Counted from the first letter of the stretch, positions 53,451-63,403 are shown. The stretch: 64,000 nt of DNA from an uncultured Psychrobacter sp. (GCA_947489525.1 CANLDW010000004.1:1-64000); one strand, 5' to 3'. Numbers and translations are program-made. The notes: generated from the sequence alone by a model not told the origin.

Positions 53451-55109
53451 ATGAATAAATCCTACACTATTGCCGATTATTTATTTGAGCGTGTCGCAGA
53501 GGCAGGCGCAACCGAAGTATTCGGCGTCCCCGGTGATTACAACTTAGCGTTTTTGGATAATATTCTTGAGTCTGACAAACTGCGCTGGGTAGGCAATACC
53601 AATGAGCTTAATGCAGGTTATGCAGCAGACGGCTATGCGCGCGAACGCGGTTTTGCCGCTATGGTCACCACTTTTGGCGTTGGCGAATTATCCGCAATCA
53701 ACGCTATTGCAGGCTCGTATGCCGAATACGCGCCAGTACTTCATGTCGTTGGCGCGCCGGCAACCGATAAGCTCGACGCTAAACGCCGTATCCACCATTC
53801 CTTAGGCGATGGCGTGTTCAATCACTTCATAAAAATGACAGAGCCTGTGACCGTCGCGCGCGCACAAATTACACCTGAAAATGCTGCTTCAGAGATCGAT
53901 CGCGTCATACGTATGGTGCTTAAAAAACACCGTCCGGGTTACCTTTTGCTCTCTCCAGATATCGCGGCACTGCCTATTTATCCACCGACGACCAAGCTTG
54001 ATGACAGCCGCGAGGATATTACCAGCCAAGCGGCGCTGGCTGATTTTAAACAAGCACTGATAGATTTTTTACCGAATAAAACCACGACTTTAATGGCTGA
54101 TCTCATGGTGCATCGTTTGGGACTACAAAACGAGCTAAAAGCTTTGATCGCTGATACTGAGATCCCTTATACGACGTTGGCATGGGGCAAAACGCTACTC
54201 GATGAACAAAGCGCGCGCTGGGCGGGCACTTATACGGGGGTGGCGTCCCAGCCTGTGGTCAAGGATGCGGTTGAAAACAGCGAGTGCTTGATTAAGATTG
54301 GAGTCGATTATACCGATACGACGACCGCAGGTTTTAGTCAAGATATTGATGAGGATGTCGTGGTTGATCTGCACTATGAGCGCGCGTCCATCGCGGGTCA
54401 AAACTATGCGCCTATCGCCCTAAAAGACAGCTTACAAGCGCTACATGAGGTGATGACCTCAGGTATTACCATTGTGCCAAAGCCATTTTGTGAAGCTATG
54501 CAAGCGCATGAGCAACAAGGCGCTGATGATGAGGCCATTCGTCAAGAGGATCTATGGCACATTATTGCTGATCATCTGAATCATAATAATTTGGTATTTG
54601 CCGATCAAGGCACGGCATATTTTGGTATCAGTGCTGTACGTCTACCAGAGGGGGTTACTGCTTATGGTCAGCCGCTGTGGGGCTCGATCGGTTATACCTT
54701 GCCCGCGAGTCTTGGGGCTGCGGTAGCATCGCCGCACAAGCGTAGCGTACTCCTGATTGGCGATGGCTCAGCGCTACTGACCATACAAGAGATCGCTGTC
54801 ATGATTAAAGAGGAGATCAACCCCGTAATTGTGCTGGTCAACAATGACGGCTACACAGTTGAGCGCGCGATCCACGGTGAAAACCAGCACTACAATGATA
54901 TTCCAGCTTGTGATTGGCAAGTGATGCCAAAAGCCTTTGGCGCTACGGATAATAATAGCTTACTGCTCAGAGTGAAAACCGCAGGCGAGCTTAAAGACGC
55001 GCTTAAGCGAGCGGCAAACGCGACTGATAAATTTGTTATGTTAGAAGTCATCACTGATAAGCATGACGTACCGCCATTATTAAAAGAGGTAAGCGCAGCG
55101 CTCAAGTAG
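53451..55109 (+). CDS. ThDP-dependent 2-oxoacid decarboxylase (pyruvate/indolepyruvate type)
   Basis: 552 residues. FGVPGDYNLAFLDNILES, NTNELNAGYAADGYARERG (the ThDP-activating Glu), RRIHHSLGDG (catalytic His pair) and the ThDP/Mg motif GDGSALLTIQEIAVMI...NNDGYTVE identify a PDC/IpdC-class decarboxylase that turns a 2-oxoacid into an aldehyde and CO2. True bacterial pyruvate decarboxylases are rare; phenylpyruvate or indolepyruvate (IpdC) is as likely. AAGGAAAAT precedes ATG 53451. It is followed 122 bases later by a RidA-family gene. Confidence 0.9.
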   Translation: MNKSYTIADYLFERVAEAGATEVFGVPGDYNLAFLDNILESDKLRWVGNTNELNAGYAADGYARERGFAAMVTTFGVGELSAINAIAGSYAEYAPVLHVVGAPATDKLDAKRRIHHSLGDGVFNHFIKMTEPVTVARAQITPENAASEIDRVIRMVLKKHRPGYLLLSPDIAALPIYPPTTKLDDSREDITSQAALADFKQALIDFLPNKTTTLMADLMVHRLGLQNELKALIADTEIPYTTLAWGKTLLDEQSARWAGTYTGVASQPVVKDAVENSECLIKIGVDYTDTTTAGFSQDIDEDVVVDLHYERASIAGQNYAPIALKDSLQALHEVMTSGITIVPKPFCEAMQAHEQQGADDEAIRQEDLWHIIADHLNHNNLVFADQGTAYFGISAVRLPEGVTAYGQPLWGSIGYTLPASLGAAVASPHKRSVLLIGDGSALLTIQEIAVMIKEEINPVIVLVNNDGYTVERAIHGENQHYNDIPACDWQVMPKAFGATDNNSLLLRVKTAGELKDALKRAANATDKFVMLEVITDKHDVPPLLKEVSAALK

Positions 55110-55125
55110 CGCCTTCAATACTCGT

Positions 55126-55180
55126 CCCATTTAGCCTTTAAGTGATGCTTTTATTTATAAAGCGATCAAGGCTAAACGGG
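55126..55180. terminator. long hairpin after the decarboxylase gene
   Basis: CCCATTTAGCCTT (55126-55138) pairs with AAGGCTAAACGGG (55168-55180) around an inner GCTTT/AAAGC stem. There is no clear T-run, so it may be an attenuator or mRNA-stability element rather than a classical terminator. Confidence 0.5.
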
Positions 55181-55231
55181 ATTTATGACGTTATAGCGTT
55201 TAAATTTTTATAAAAATAAGTAGGATATTAA

Positions 55232-55633
55232 ATGACTCATCAAAAGATTAATCCTAAGGCTATGTATGACAGTCTGCAATTTGGCTTCTCTCATGCGACC
55301 AAAGCAGAGGGCGGCACAGTCATTCACTGCGCAGGGCAGCTGGCATGGGATAAAGGCGGCAATACAGTTGGTAAAGGGGATTTAGCCGAGCAGACCGAAC
55401 AGGTTTTTAAAAATTTAAATACCGTGTTGCAAGAAGCGGGAGCGAAGCCTGCCGACGTCGTACGCATGCGAACGTATATTGTCGATCTAAAGCCCGATGA
55501 CCTACAAGTGGTCGGACAAGCTATCAGTAAATTTTATGGAGAGGTGACCCCGCCCGCCAATACCTTGCTTGGCGTGCAAGCGCTTGCCATGCCAGATCTG
55601 CTTATCGAGATTGAGATGACTGCAGTACTATAG
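55232..55633 (+). CDS. RidA/YjgF-family enamine deaminase
   Basis: 133 residues: GFSHATKAEGGTVIHCAGQL, DLAEQTEQVFKNLNTVLQEA, VVRMRTYIVDL (the conserved Arg) and ANTLLGVQALAMPDLLIEIE. RidA proteins hydrolyse reactive enamine/imine intermediates. This is a subgroup distinct from canonical RidA. Beside the 2-oxoacid decarboxylase it may clean up imines in amino-acid-derived oxoacid metabolism (inference). Its TAG lies inside the terminus of the third dispersed repeat. Confidence 0.9.
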   Translation: MTHQKINPKAMYDSLQFGFSHATKAEGGTVIHCAGQLAWDKGGNTVGKGDLAEQTEQVFKNLNTVLQEAGAKPADVVRMRTYIVDLKPDDLQVVGQAISKFYGEVTPPANTLLGVQALAMPDLLIEIEMTAVL

Positions 55634-55788
55634 TGATTCACTTTAAAACCGATACAGTGCTACTGGAATACTTGTTTTGAATAACAGTTGCGTAGCATCG
55701 AAAAGTGCGAAGCGCACAGCAAGCAAGGAAAATTTATTCCAGTAGCACGACATTAATAACGTATCGATTTTATTTCGTATTGACTATA
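55629..55788. repeat. TATAG-ended dispersed repeat, copy 3
   Basis: A 160 bp copy: left end TATAGTGATTCACTTTAAAA, right end TTTTATTTCGTATTGACTAT. The core has the copy 1 orientation (AAGTGCGAAGCGCACAGCAA) but includes a GCGTAGCATCGAAA segment shared with copy 2. It supplies the TAG of the RidA-family gene. Confidence 0.85.
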
Positions 55789-55857
55789 GCATAAAACAAC
55801 GGCGTAATACGTGGCTGTCGCAGTACGGTAGGCGTCGTCATTTACGTTCATCAACTT

Positions 55858-55905
55858 AGTTTTTAAGGCTATAAGTTTTTAAGGCTATAAGTTTTTAAGG
55901 CTATA
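55858..55905. repeat. 16 bp tandem repeat 3' of alkB
   Basis: Three perfect units of AGTTTTTAAGGCTATA, 12 bases downstream of the alkB stop. Confidence 0.85.
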
Positions 55906-55916
55906 AGTATTAAGCG

Positions 55917-57158
55917 CTAACGAAAGCGCGCTAGCCAGTCGAGGCCTTTACTAAACAGTGCCGTCGCGCGCTGCATCCTAGGGCTTGGCGATTTGTGATA
56001 CATATTAATTTTGTTCATATCATTATCGTAATGCGCTTTGACCCGTTTATTCATAATTGCAAACCAAAAGGGCGGGATGTAAGCGGGCATAATCATAGAG
56101 GCGTAACCGATCGGCAGCTGCGGCGCTTCTTCAAAGTGTCTTAACAGCTGATAGGAGCGGCTTGGGTGCGCGTGGTGATCAGAATGGCGCTGCAACTGGT
56201 ACAAAAACAGGTTAGTTACCGTGTGATTGCTGTTCCAGCTGTGCTCAGGTTTGGTGCGCTCAAAGCGGCCCTGCGCATCTTTGGCTCTGAGTAAACCGTA
56301 GTGCTCCAGATAGTTGACCACTTCAAGCAAGCTAAAGCCATAAACTGCTTGGATACCAATAAAGGGAATAATCTTTTTGCCAAAGGCTGTATACAGCGTA
56401 CTGTAGAGGAGCGCGGTCATCGCCCAGCCTTGTAATAGCTCATTGTCCTTGTGCCAAAACGGCTTATCGCGGCGGGCGAGGCGTTCGGTTTCGATAGCTA
56501 TCGCCGAGCGCAGTCCATGAAGTACGGTGCGCGGCAAAAACTGCCAAAAGCTTTCGTTATATTGACTACTAGCCGGATCTCGCGGCGTCGCAACCCAGCG
56601 GTGATGACCAAAGTTGTGCTCAATAGCAAAGTGCCCGTAAGCGGCTGGAGCAAGGCTAATACGCGCAAGCGTACGATTGAGTCGGTCGGATTTGTGGCCA
56701 AGCTCATGAGCGGTATTAATAGCAATCCCGCTACCGATACCTGCGGTCATCGCAATACCTAAGCGATTGTACCAAGGGAGATCGCGCTTGGCATACTGGT
56801 ACGCTAAAAGTCCATGCGCCGCATATTGCAGCGGCAAAAATACATAGGTGATCCAGCGGTAATACGGGTCTTGATCAAGGTCTGCCATTGCACTATCGGG
56901 TGGATTGCTATCATCACGTCCGACGATCACGTCAGCTAACGGAATAATAGCGTGAATCAGCAAGCTACCTGACCATGCTAGGGCCGTATTTTTTAGATCA
57001 GCGCCTTTTTGGTCTTTTAGACTGAGTGCAAAGATACAGCCGAGCAGGGGGAGTGACGGGCTACACAACCAAAAGCGACGTTTAGGATCCCGCCATGCGC
57101 TTTGATTGACAGCGCTTTGAATCTTTGCTCTATCATCTTGAGTGAGTGATTTTGTCAT
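55917..57158 (-). CDS. alkB: alkane 1-monooxygenase
   Basis: About 413 residues from the ATG at 57158 (AAGGA upstream). A membrane di-iron hydroxylase: the His boxes HELGHK, HNFGHHRW and LQRHSDHHAH and the NYLEHYG block are intact, with about six TM helices. It hydroxylates the terminal carbon of medium-chain alkanes using electrons from rubredoxin, which is not encoded here. It diverges from an AraC-type regulator at 57375, as is usual for alkB. Together with beta-oxidation genes at 59-64 kb it suggests hydrocarbon use. Confidence 0.95.
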   Translation of the reverse strand: MTKSLTQDDRAKIQSAVNQSAWRDPKRRFWLCSPSLPLLGCIFALSLKDQKGADLKNTALAWSGSLLIHAIIPLADVIVGRDDSNPPDSAMADLDQDPYYRWITYVFLPLQYAAHGLLAYQYAKRDLPWYNRLGIAMTAGIGSGIAINTAHELGHKSDRLNRTLARISLAPAAYGHFAIEHNFGHHRWVATPRDPASSQYNESFWQFLPRTVLHGLRSAIAIETERLARRDKPFWHKDNELLQGWAMTALLYSTLYTAFGKKIIPFIGIQAVYGFSLLEVVNYLEHYGLLRAKDAQGRFERTKPEHSWNSNHTVTNLFLYQLQRHSDHHAHPSRSYQLLRHFEEAPQLPIGYASMIMPAYIPPFWFAIMNKRVKAHYDNDMNKINMYHKSPSPRMQRATALFSKGLDWLARFR

Positions 57159-57374
57159 GACACAATCCTTTGTGTTAGAGAGTGAAGTTCTGATCACTTA
57201 TTATGGCGTCTTAAACCGCTCTTCGCTGAATTTATGCACAACAAAATCTCACTATGCGTCCAAAACCAAAAAAAGTTTAGACTTTTATATGGTTTTTAAA
57301 TAAGTTAGATTTAGATAAAGTAATAGTACCTAAATAGGATGTCAGACAACAACTGTCTTAGGGACGTACTCGAC

Positions 57375-58490
57375 ATGGATATTTTAAGTCGCTTGTTCGA
57401 TGAGATGCATTTGCAAAGCGTGCAGTACATTAGTATCTATACTAGCGGAGCATGGCGTTTGGAACAGCCACAACAGGAGTACCTTACCTTTATCGTTATG
57501 GTAAAGGGCGCAGTATTTCTACATTATGCCAATAGCGTGCAAAGCATCACTGCCAATAATATGATGATGCTGACTTCACAAGGTGGTTACGTATGTCAGT
57601 CAGCCGCCAGCTTAGTGCAGCCGTACAGCAGCTTTAGTCTACCGACGCACGAGGAAGGTCAGATTGATCTTATGGCTCAAGATGGCGTAACGGCAACGAC
57701 AGCTGAGACGCATTTTATCATTGTGCGTAGTCAATTTGATGCTCACATGGCACGCCCATTGCTATCGGCGCTACCGACAAGTCTGCCTACACCGAGTCAA
57801 AAGCATTCTGCTTATAATGACGTGGTCAGTATTGGTTTGCAGTTTTTTCAATTAGAAGTGGGACTGCAGCGACCGGGCAAAACGACTATGCTAGCGCGGC
57901 TTGCAGGTATGCTGATGATTGAGTGTATTCGTAAATATGTCGAGCAGCTTGATACAGCGAGTGTGCTTATAGCTGACGTAAAGTACGATAAAGACGCTTG
58001 GGTTGATACGCCGTGGCAGATAGCCACGAATCACGACGAGGCGTTTAAGCCCGATCTCGACCCCGCGATTAACCTTAAGGCTAAAAAGTCGGATAATGAT
58101 AGTAAACCTCTTGGCAGTACAGAGCATGGCAGTGGTAATTGGCTTGCTGCACTAAAAGATCCTTACTTGTCCAAGACCTTGTATTTAATGCATCGCTATC
58201 CTGAAGAGGCGTGGACGATACAGCGCTTGGCAGCGGAGTCGGGGCTGTCACGCTCAGGCTTAAATGAGCGTTTTAAGGCGCTAATTGGTATCACGCCGCA
58301 GGCTTATCTGAGTCATTATCGTTTGCGTTTAGCGGCGCGGTTTTTGCGACAAGAGCAGTATTCCATCAGCAAAATCAGTGCCTTAGTGGGATACGCCTCA
58401 GACAACTCGTTTAACGGTGCATTTAAGCGGCGCTATGGTCAATCACCAAGTCATTATCGCAAAGCCTTTATACAAGCGGCAGTGAGTTAG
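57375..58490 (+). CDS. AraC-family regulator with cupin sensor, divergent from alkB
   Basis: About 371 residues. The N-terminal part (DILSRLFDEMHLQSVQYISI, YANSVQSITANNMMMLTSQG) is a cupin_6-type effector domain; the C-terminal (about 275-370, IQRLAAESGLSRSGLNERFK, GYASDNSFNGAFKRRYGQSP) is the AraC DNA-binding pair. An insert (about 205-255) rich in N, D and K separates them. I prefer ATG 57375, in line with family N-termini; ATG 57339 is also possible. It probably activates alkB in response to alkanes, as AraC-type AlkR does in Acinetobacter. Confidence 0.87.
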   Translation: MDILSRLFDEMHLQSVQYISIYTSGAWRLEQPQQEYLTFIVMVKGAVFLHYANSVQSITANNMMMLTSQGGYVCQSAASLVQPYSSFSLPTHEEGQIDLMAQDGVTATTAETHFIIVRSQFDAHMARPLLSALPTSLPTPSQKHSAYNDVVSIGLQFFQLEVGLQRPGKTTMLARLAGMLMIECIRKYVEQLDTASVLIADVKYDKDAWVDTPWQIATNHDEAFKPDLDPAINLKAKKSDNDSKPLGSTEHGSGNWLAALKDPYLSKTLYLMHRYPEEAWTIQRLAAESGLSRSGLNERFKALIGITPQAYLSHYRLRLAARFLRQEQYSISKISALVGYASDNSFNGAFKRRYGQSPSHYRKAFIQAAVS

Positions 58491-58581
58491 TGGACGTCAA
58501 GATGAAAATATCTTATTGTTTTGAGCGGGTTTGAGTCTATTTGACTGTTCTAACGCGGTAGTGGCTCATCTCTGCTAATTT

Positions 58582-59424
58582 TTACCCCGCATATAAGTTA
58601 CTGACAATATTGTTCTTCATGTGTAGCAGACGCGGGGCAATATCCTCTTTTATTTTATCGCGGCTTAAAACAAAACTTGGCGCGCCGCAGTTAAAGGTGA
58701 GCAAACCCTCAGTGGGATGCATAAGCGCAGTAGCGACGGCGTTGACCTCTGGTTGCCAGTCGCCAAATGAAAAGCAATAACCGTAATCGGCGTAGTCTTG
58801 AATAGCTTGCTCTAATCCTTTTTTAATACTATCCCACTCATCCTTATATCGATGTCGAATGGCGTCGAGGATAAAGTCTTGCTCAGGCGTTGACATACTC
58901 GCAAGACAAGCGCGTCCCATAGCGCTTGAATACATAGGCAAGTACGAGCCAACATTGCGGCGCATGGTCGTCGTACCAGCGCCTTGCACGACGTTGAGAT
59001 AGACCATCATCAATCGGTCGCGAGTCGCCATCGCAACCGCGCTCTGAGCGTAGTCTGCCAGCTCCTCCATGTAGGGTGTTGCCAGATTATTGATCGCAAC
59101 GTTTGCCAGCATCGTATAGCCAAAGCCCAATACCCCAGCGGCGAGTTGATACTTACTGCTGGTAGTTTGCTTAAGATAGCCGAGTTTAACCAAGGTATAA
59201 GTGAGCCGCGTAATCGTGCCTTTGGGTAGCCCTGTCAGCTCGCTCAGCTCTTGATTACCCAGTGCAGTATGCTGCGGCGTAAAACAACGCAGCAGCTCAA
59301 GACCACGCGCAAGCGCAGTCACAAACTGCCGATCATTTCTATCCTTCATCTCACTAATCGGCTCTAGTAGCTCGATATGCGTATCGATATTAAGCTCACT
59401 GTCAATATCTTTATTGTCTATCAT
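58582..59424 (-). CDS. IclR-family transcriptional regulator
   Basis: 280 residues. An N-terminal winged helix (VTALARGLELLRCFTPQHTA, LPKGTITRLTYTLVKLGYLK) and a C-terminal GAF-like sensor (YLNVVQGAGTTTMRRNVGSY, MGRACLASMS). It belongs to the group that controls aromatic or dicarboxylic acid catabolism. It is 27 bases after the acyl-CoA dehydrogenase gene and probably regulates the beta-oxidation set at 59452-64000. Confidence 0.9.
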   Translation of the reverse strand: MIDNKDIDSELNIDTHIELLEPISEMKDRNDRQFVTALARGLELLRCFTPQHTALGNQELSELTGLPKGTITRLTYTLVKLGYLKQTTSSKYQLAAGVLGFGYTMLANVAINNLATPYMEELADYAQSAVAMATRDRLMMVYLNVVQGAGTTTMRRNVGSYLPMYSSAMGRACLASMSTPEQDFILDAIRHRYKDEWDSIKKGLEQAIQDYADYGYCFSFGDWQPEVNAVATALMHPTEGLLTFNCGAPSFVLSRDKIKEDIAPRLLHMKNNIVSNLYAG

Positions 59425-59451
59425 GTTTTATTAATTCTCTGCAATCCTCAA

Positions 59452-60606
59452 CTAGGCGCTGACTTCTTTGATCATATTACGGGCGATAATGATTTGCTGA
59501 ATCTGCGTCGTGCCTTCATACAAGCGGTAAAGGCGTACATCGCGATAAAAACGCTCAATGCCGTAATCGGCAATGTAACCTGCGCCGCCGTGGATCTGCA
59601 CCGCTCTATCCGCCACGCGTCCGCACATCTCAGTGGCGAACATCTTAGCGCATGATGACTCAGTGACCACATCTTTGCCCTCGTCACGCAGACGCGCGGC
59701 GTCCAATACCATAGATCTAGCGGCATAAATCTCCGCTTTGGAGTCGGCTAGCATGGCTTGGATGAGCTGAAAATTAGCAATCGGCTGCCCAAACTGCTTG
59801 CGATCGACAGCGTAACGCAGGGCATCATCAAGCATACGAGTCGCCGCGCCAGTACTTGCCGCTGCGATATGCAAGCGACCTTTATCTAATACCTTCATCG
59901 CGGTTTTAAAGCCAACGCCTTCGACACCGCCTATCAGCGCGCTTGCTGGTACGACACAATTATCAAAGATAACATCGCAAGTATGCGCGCCTTTTTGCCC
60001 CATTTTCTTATCCCATTTACCCAGCGTAATACCCGGCGTATCGCTCTCAACGATAAAGGCGGAGATCCCGCCTGCGCGTTTATTCTCAGGATCGGTACGT
60101 GCCATAACGGTAAATACGCCCGCTTCTGGCGCGTTAGTGATATAGCGCTTACTGCCATTGATGACATAGGTGTCACCATCTTTTATCGCCGTGGTTCGAA
60201 GTGAGGCGGCATCTGAGCCTGATTCAGGTTCAGTCAAGCAAAACGAGCCAATAATCTCGCCGCTGGCAAGCCTTGGCAAGTACTTCTGTTTTTGCTCTTC
60301 GGTGCCATCGATGACCAGCCCCGATGAGCCGATACCGTTATTGGTGCCGATCAATGAGCGAAAGGCGGGGGAAGTGCGTCCCATTTCAAAGGCAACGATA
60401 ACCTCTTCCTCCATGGTCAGGCCAAGTCCACCGTACTCTTCAGGGATAGTCAGACCAAACAGGCCAAGCTCGCGCATTTGACTGATAATCTCTTCTGGCA
60501 GGCGATCGTTTTCTGCAACCCAGTCCTCTTTGGGTATCAGCTGGTTATCTACAAACTGGCGCACAGTATTAACGATGTGGTCGAGGACGTCCTTATCTCT
60601 TATCAT
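59452..60606 (-). CDS. acyl-CoA dehydrogenase
   Basis: 384 residues, standard length. LTEPESGSDAASLRTTAIKD, YVINGSKRYITNAPEAGVFT, DYGIERFYRDVRLYRLYEGT (catalytic region with RLYEGT). It forms the 2,3-double bond in an acyl-CoA. It diverges from the enoyl-CoA hydratase gene at 60849 and is followed by an IclR gene. The set resembles the Acinetobacter dca genes for adipate-type dicarboxylates (DcaA-like); this is an inference. Confidence 0.92.
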   Translation of the reverse strand: MIRDKDVLDHIVNTVRQFVDNQLIPKEDWVAENDRLPEEIISQMRELGLFGLTIPEEYGGLGLTMEEEVIVAFEMGRTSPAFRSLIGTNNGIGSSGLVIDGTEEQKQKYLPRLASGEIIGSFCLTEPESGSDAASLRTTAIKDGDTYVINGSKRYITNAPEAGVFTVMARTDPENKRAGGISAFIVESDTPGITLGKWDKKMGQKGAHTCDVIFDNCVVPASALIGGVEGVGFKTAMKVLDKGRLHIAAASTGAATRMLDDALRYAVDRKQFGQPIANFQLIQAMLADSKAEIYAARSMVLDAARLRDEGKDVVTESSCAKMFATEMCGRVADRAVQIHGGAGYIADYGIERFYRDVRLYRLYEGTTQIQQIIIARNMIKEVSA

Positions 60607-60848
60607 CTACTTTCCTTATTTATTAGCATTAAATTTGATAAACATTGACTTATTTGCGAGTCGCTTGTACTGCATAAGACATGCTTTACATAAAAAGCTT
60701 GTTTGAGCTAAACAGCATAATCTATAATAAAATGGATTACAACGATTTCGGTTTTAAAAACCGCAATGCGGTATTTCTAGAATATATTATTTAATAGACT
60801 CTGTTAATTTTTTGACAAACCCTCGCATTAATAAAAAAGGATACTCTC

Positions 60849-61625
60849 ATGGAAGAGCCTATCATTCGTTACGATGCCTTAGATAAGGGCGTCGGTCTTA
60901 TCACTCTCAATCGTCCCAAAGTTCGCAATGCCTTAAACACTGAGCTACGCGAGCAGATGGCAGAGCTTTTTACGCAATTAAATGATGATCCACAGATTAA
61001 AGCTATTGTGCTAACAGGCGGTGATACAGTGTTTGCTGCTGGCGCTGATATCAATGACTTCTTGACCACCAAAACTGTCGATGCCTATTTGCGTCACAGC
61101 GAGCGCTACTGGGATGCGATTACCGATTGCCGCAAGCCTATCATCGCGGCGGTGAACGGCTACGCGCTTGGCGGCGGTTGTGAGCTGGCAATGCACGCTG
61201 ACATTATTGTCGCAGGCAAGTCAGCGAAGTTTGGTCAACCTGAGATTAAAATAGGACTGATGCCCGGTGCTGGTGGTACGCAGCGCTTGTTTCGCGTCAT
61301 CGGCAAACATAAAGCCATGAAGCTTATCTTAACGGGCGATATGATTAGCGCAGACGCGGCGGATCAAATGGGTCTGGTGTCTGAGGTCGTCGATGATGAG
61401 ACGACTATCGAGCGCGCTATCGCCATCGCTGAGACATTAGCAGGCTACTCGCCAATTGCCTTGGCGCAAATCAAAGAAGTGGCGAACCTTGGCGTAGATA
61501 TGCCGCTACAAGGGGCTTTAGCACTTGAGCGTAAAGCCTTTCAGATTTTGTTTGATACCGAAGACCAAAAAGAGGGCGCAAAGGCGTTTTTAGAAAAACG
61601 TGATGCCCATTATAAAGGACAGTAA
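60849..61625 (+). CDS. enoyl-CoA hydratase
   Basis: 258 residues of the crotonase family: LNRPKVRNALNTELREQMAE, AFAAGADINDF-type oxyanion region (VFAAGADINDFL), KPIIAAVNGYALGGGCELAM and PEIKIGLMPGAGGTQRLFRV, with the two catalytic Glu positions (GCELAMHAD and PEIKIG). It adds water to the 2-enoyl-CoA. AAAAGGATACTCTC precedes the ATG. The hydroxyacyl dehydrogenase gene follows 89 bases later. Confidence 0.93.
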   Translation: MEEPIIRYDALDKGVGLITLNRPKVRNALNTELREQMAELFTQLNDDPQIKAIVLTGGDTVFAAGADINDFLTTKTVDAYLRHSERYWDAITDCRKPIIAAVNGYALGGGCELAMHADIIVAGKSAKFGQPEIKIGLMPGAGGTQRLFRVIGKHKAMKLILTGDMISADAADQMGLVSEVVDDETTIERAIAIAETLAGYSPIALAQIKEVANLGVDMPLQGALALERKAFQILFDTEDQKEGAKAFLEKRDAHYKGQ

Positions 61626-61714
61626 GTAGAGCTCAGTAGCTAAAGCTCAGTAGCTTTTGCTCACTAAACCTTGTCCAGCGAGCGGAAGAAAACCAAGGCA
61701 AACAAAGGATTGTT

Positions 61715-63331
61715 ATGACGGAACACACACAAGCTATCACATCATTAGCCATTGTTGGCACAGGCGTTATGGGCATGGGTATCGCGCAAATCGTAGCGCA
61801 GGCAGGTATCGAAGTTTTATTATTCGATGCCAAAGCTGGCGCCGCTGAGCGAGGGCGGCAAGCCTTGCAAACGACGCTTGAAAAGTTAGCCGCTAAAGGT
61901 AAATTTACCGCTGATGAGCTGCAAGCGACTTTAGATAATCTAACAGTGATTGACGACTTAAATCAAATTGCCAAAACTGATATCGTCATCGAAGCGATAA
62001 TCGAGGACTTGGCAATTAAGCAGCAGCTCTTTAGACAGTTGGAGAGTATCGTCACAAGTGCGACGATTTTAGCCACCAATACTTCATCGCTATCAGTGAC
62101 CGAAATTGCGTCCGTCTGCACGCGTCCTGAGCGCGTAGCGGGCTTGCATTTCTTTAACCCTGTGCCGCTTATGAGAATCGTTGAGATTATTCCGGGATTG
62201 TCGACTAAACCCTTAGTTGTAGAGACGCTCAAATCTTTAGTTGAGCGCACAGGACACTTAGGCGTAATCGCTAAAGACACGCCGGGGTTTATTGTCAATC
62301 ATGGCGGTAGAGCGTACGGTACAGAAGCGCTAAAAATACTAGGGGAGGGCGTGGCAAGCGCGGCGCAGATCGATCGTATCCTGCGCGATGGCGCAGGCTT
62401 TCGTATGGGGCCCTTTGAGCTGCTTGATCTGACCGGTATCGATGTCTCGCATCCGGTCATGGAGTCGATCTACAACCAGTATTACTATGAGCCGCGCTAC
62501 CGCCCGCATCCTTTGACACGTCAGATGCTAGTCGGCAAAAAGCTAGGTCGCAAAGTCGGAGAGGGCTTTTATTACTACCCAGACAATAAAAACCAAAAGG
62601 GTAAAAAAGTCACAGCGGATACAGCGCAGCAACTATCCTTTAGTAAAGAATCCGAGAGAACCCTTAAATCTATTAAATCCGTTTGGATTGGTGCCGATGT
62701 AGCTGCAGATAAGCAACAATTGGCTGACTATTTAACTACTCAAAATATCACTATTGATGATAACTATAAGCCAAACTCGGACAGTTTGGTACTGCTCGCC
62801 ATTTACGGCGAAGATACCACCAACGCCGCGATCCGCTACGAGGTTGATCCCAAGCAAGCAGTTGCTATCGATAGGTTAACCGATTTTTCCGAACACCGTA
62901 CCTTGATGCCAAGTATGGTTACCGATGAGCAATTTGCCGCGCAAGCTTACGCTTTGTTTGGTACCAGTGATAAGGGTGATCAAGATTCAGATAAAGACGT
63001 CAATGATGACAAAGGTTCGCATGCCACACTGATTAAAGAGAGTACAGGCTTTGTCGCGCAGCGGGTGATCGCTATGATCGTCAATTTAGGCTGTGATATG
63101 GCGCTGCAAGGGATTGCCTCCCCTGAGGATATTGATAACGCCGTCAGGTTAGGACTCGGTTACCCCTATGGTCCTATCACATGGGGCGATACTTTAGGGG
63201 CTGAGCGTATACTTTTAATTTTAGAACGTATATATAAGTTAACTGGTGACCCGCGTTATCGTCCAAGTCCTTGGCTACAGCGCCGCGCCAAACTTGGTAT
63301 CTCGCTATTTACTCAGCAAAGTAATTTTTAA
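61715..63331 (+). CDS. 3-hydroxyacyl-CoA dehydrogenase (PaaH/DcaH-like)
   Basis: 538 residues: VGTGVMGMGIAQIVAQAGIE (NAD site), IVIEAIIEDLAIKQQLFRQL, ILATNTSSLSVTEIAS and GLHFFNPVPLMRIVEI (catalytic His). The C-terminal half has a second dehydrogenase dimerisation domain, as in PaaH. A charged insert (about 425-445, DKGDQDSDKDVNDDKG) is low complexity and absent from typical members. AAAGGATTGTT precedes the ATG. Confidence 0.92.
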   Translation: MTEHTQAITSLAIVGTGVMGMGIAQIVAQAGIEVLLFDAKAGAAERGRQALQTTLEKLAAKGKFTADELQATLDNLTVIDDLNQIAKTDIVIEAIIEDLAIKQQLFRQLESIVTSATILATNTSSLSVTEIASVCTRPERVAGLHFFNPVPLMRIVEIIPGLSTKPLVVETLKSLVERTGHLGVIAKDTPGFIVNHGGRAYGTEALKILGEGVASAAQIDRILRDGAGFRMGPFELLDLTGIDVSHPVMESIYNQYYYEPRYRPHPLTRQMLVGKKLGRKVGEGFYYYPDNKNQKGKKVTADTAQQLSFSKESERTLKSIKSVWIGADVAADKQQLADYLTTQNITIDDNYKPNSDSLVLLAIYGEDTTNAAIRYEVDPKQAVAIDRLTDFSEHRTLMPSMVTDEQFAAQAYALFGTSDKGDQDSDKDVNDDKGSHATLIKESTGFVAQRVIAMIVNLGCDMALQGIASPEDIDNAVRLGLGYPYGPITWGDTLGAERILLILERIYKLTGDPRYRPSPWLQRRAKLGISLFTQQSNF

Positions 63332-63403
63332 AGCTAAATGCACAATGAGTCAATGAATTATAAATTTAGCAGTACAGATTCTTAAAACCCAACAAGGAAA
63401 GTT

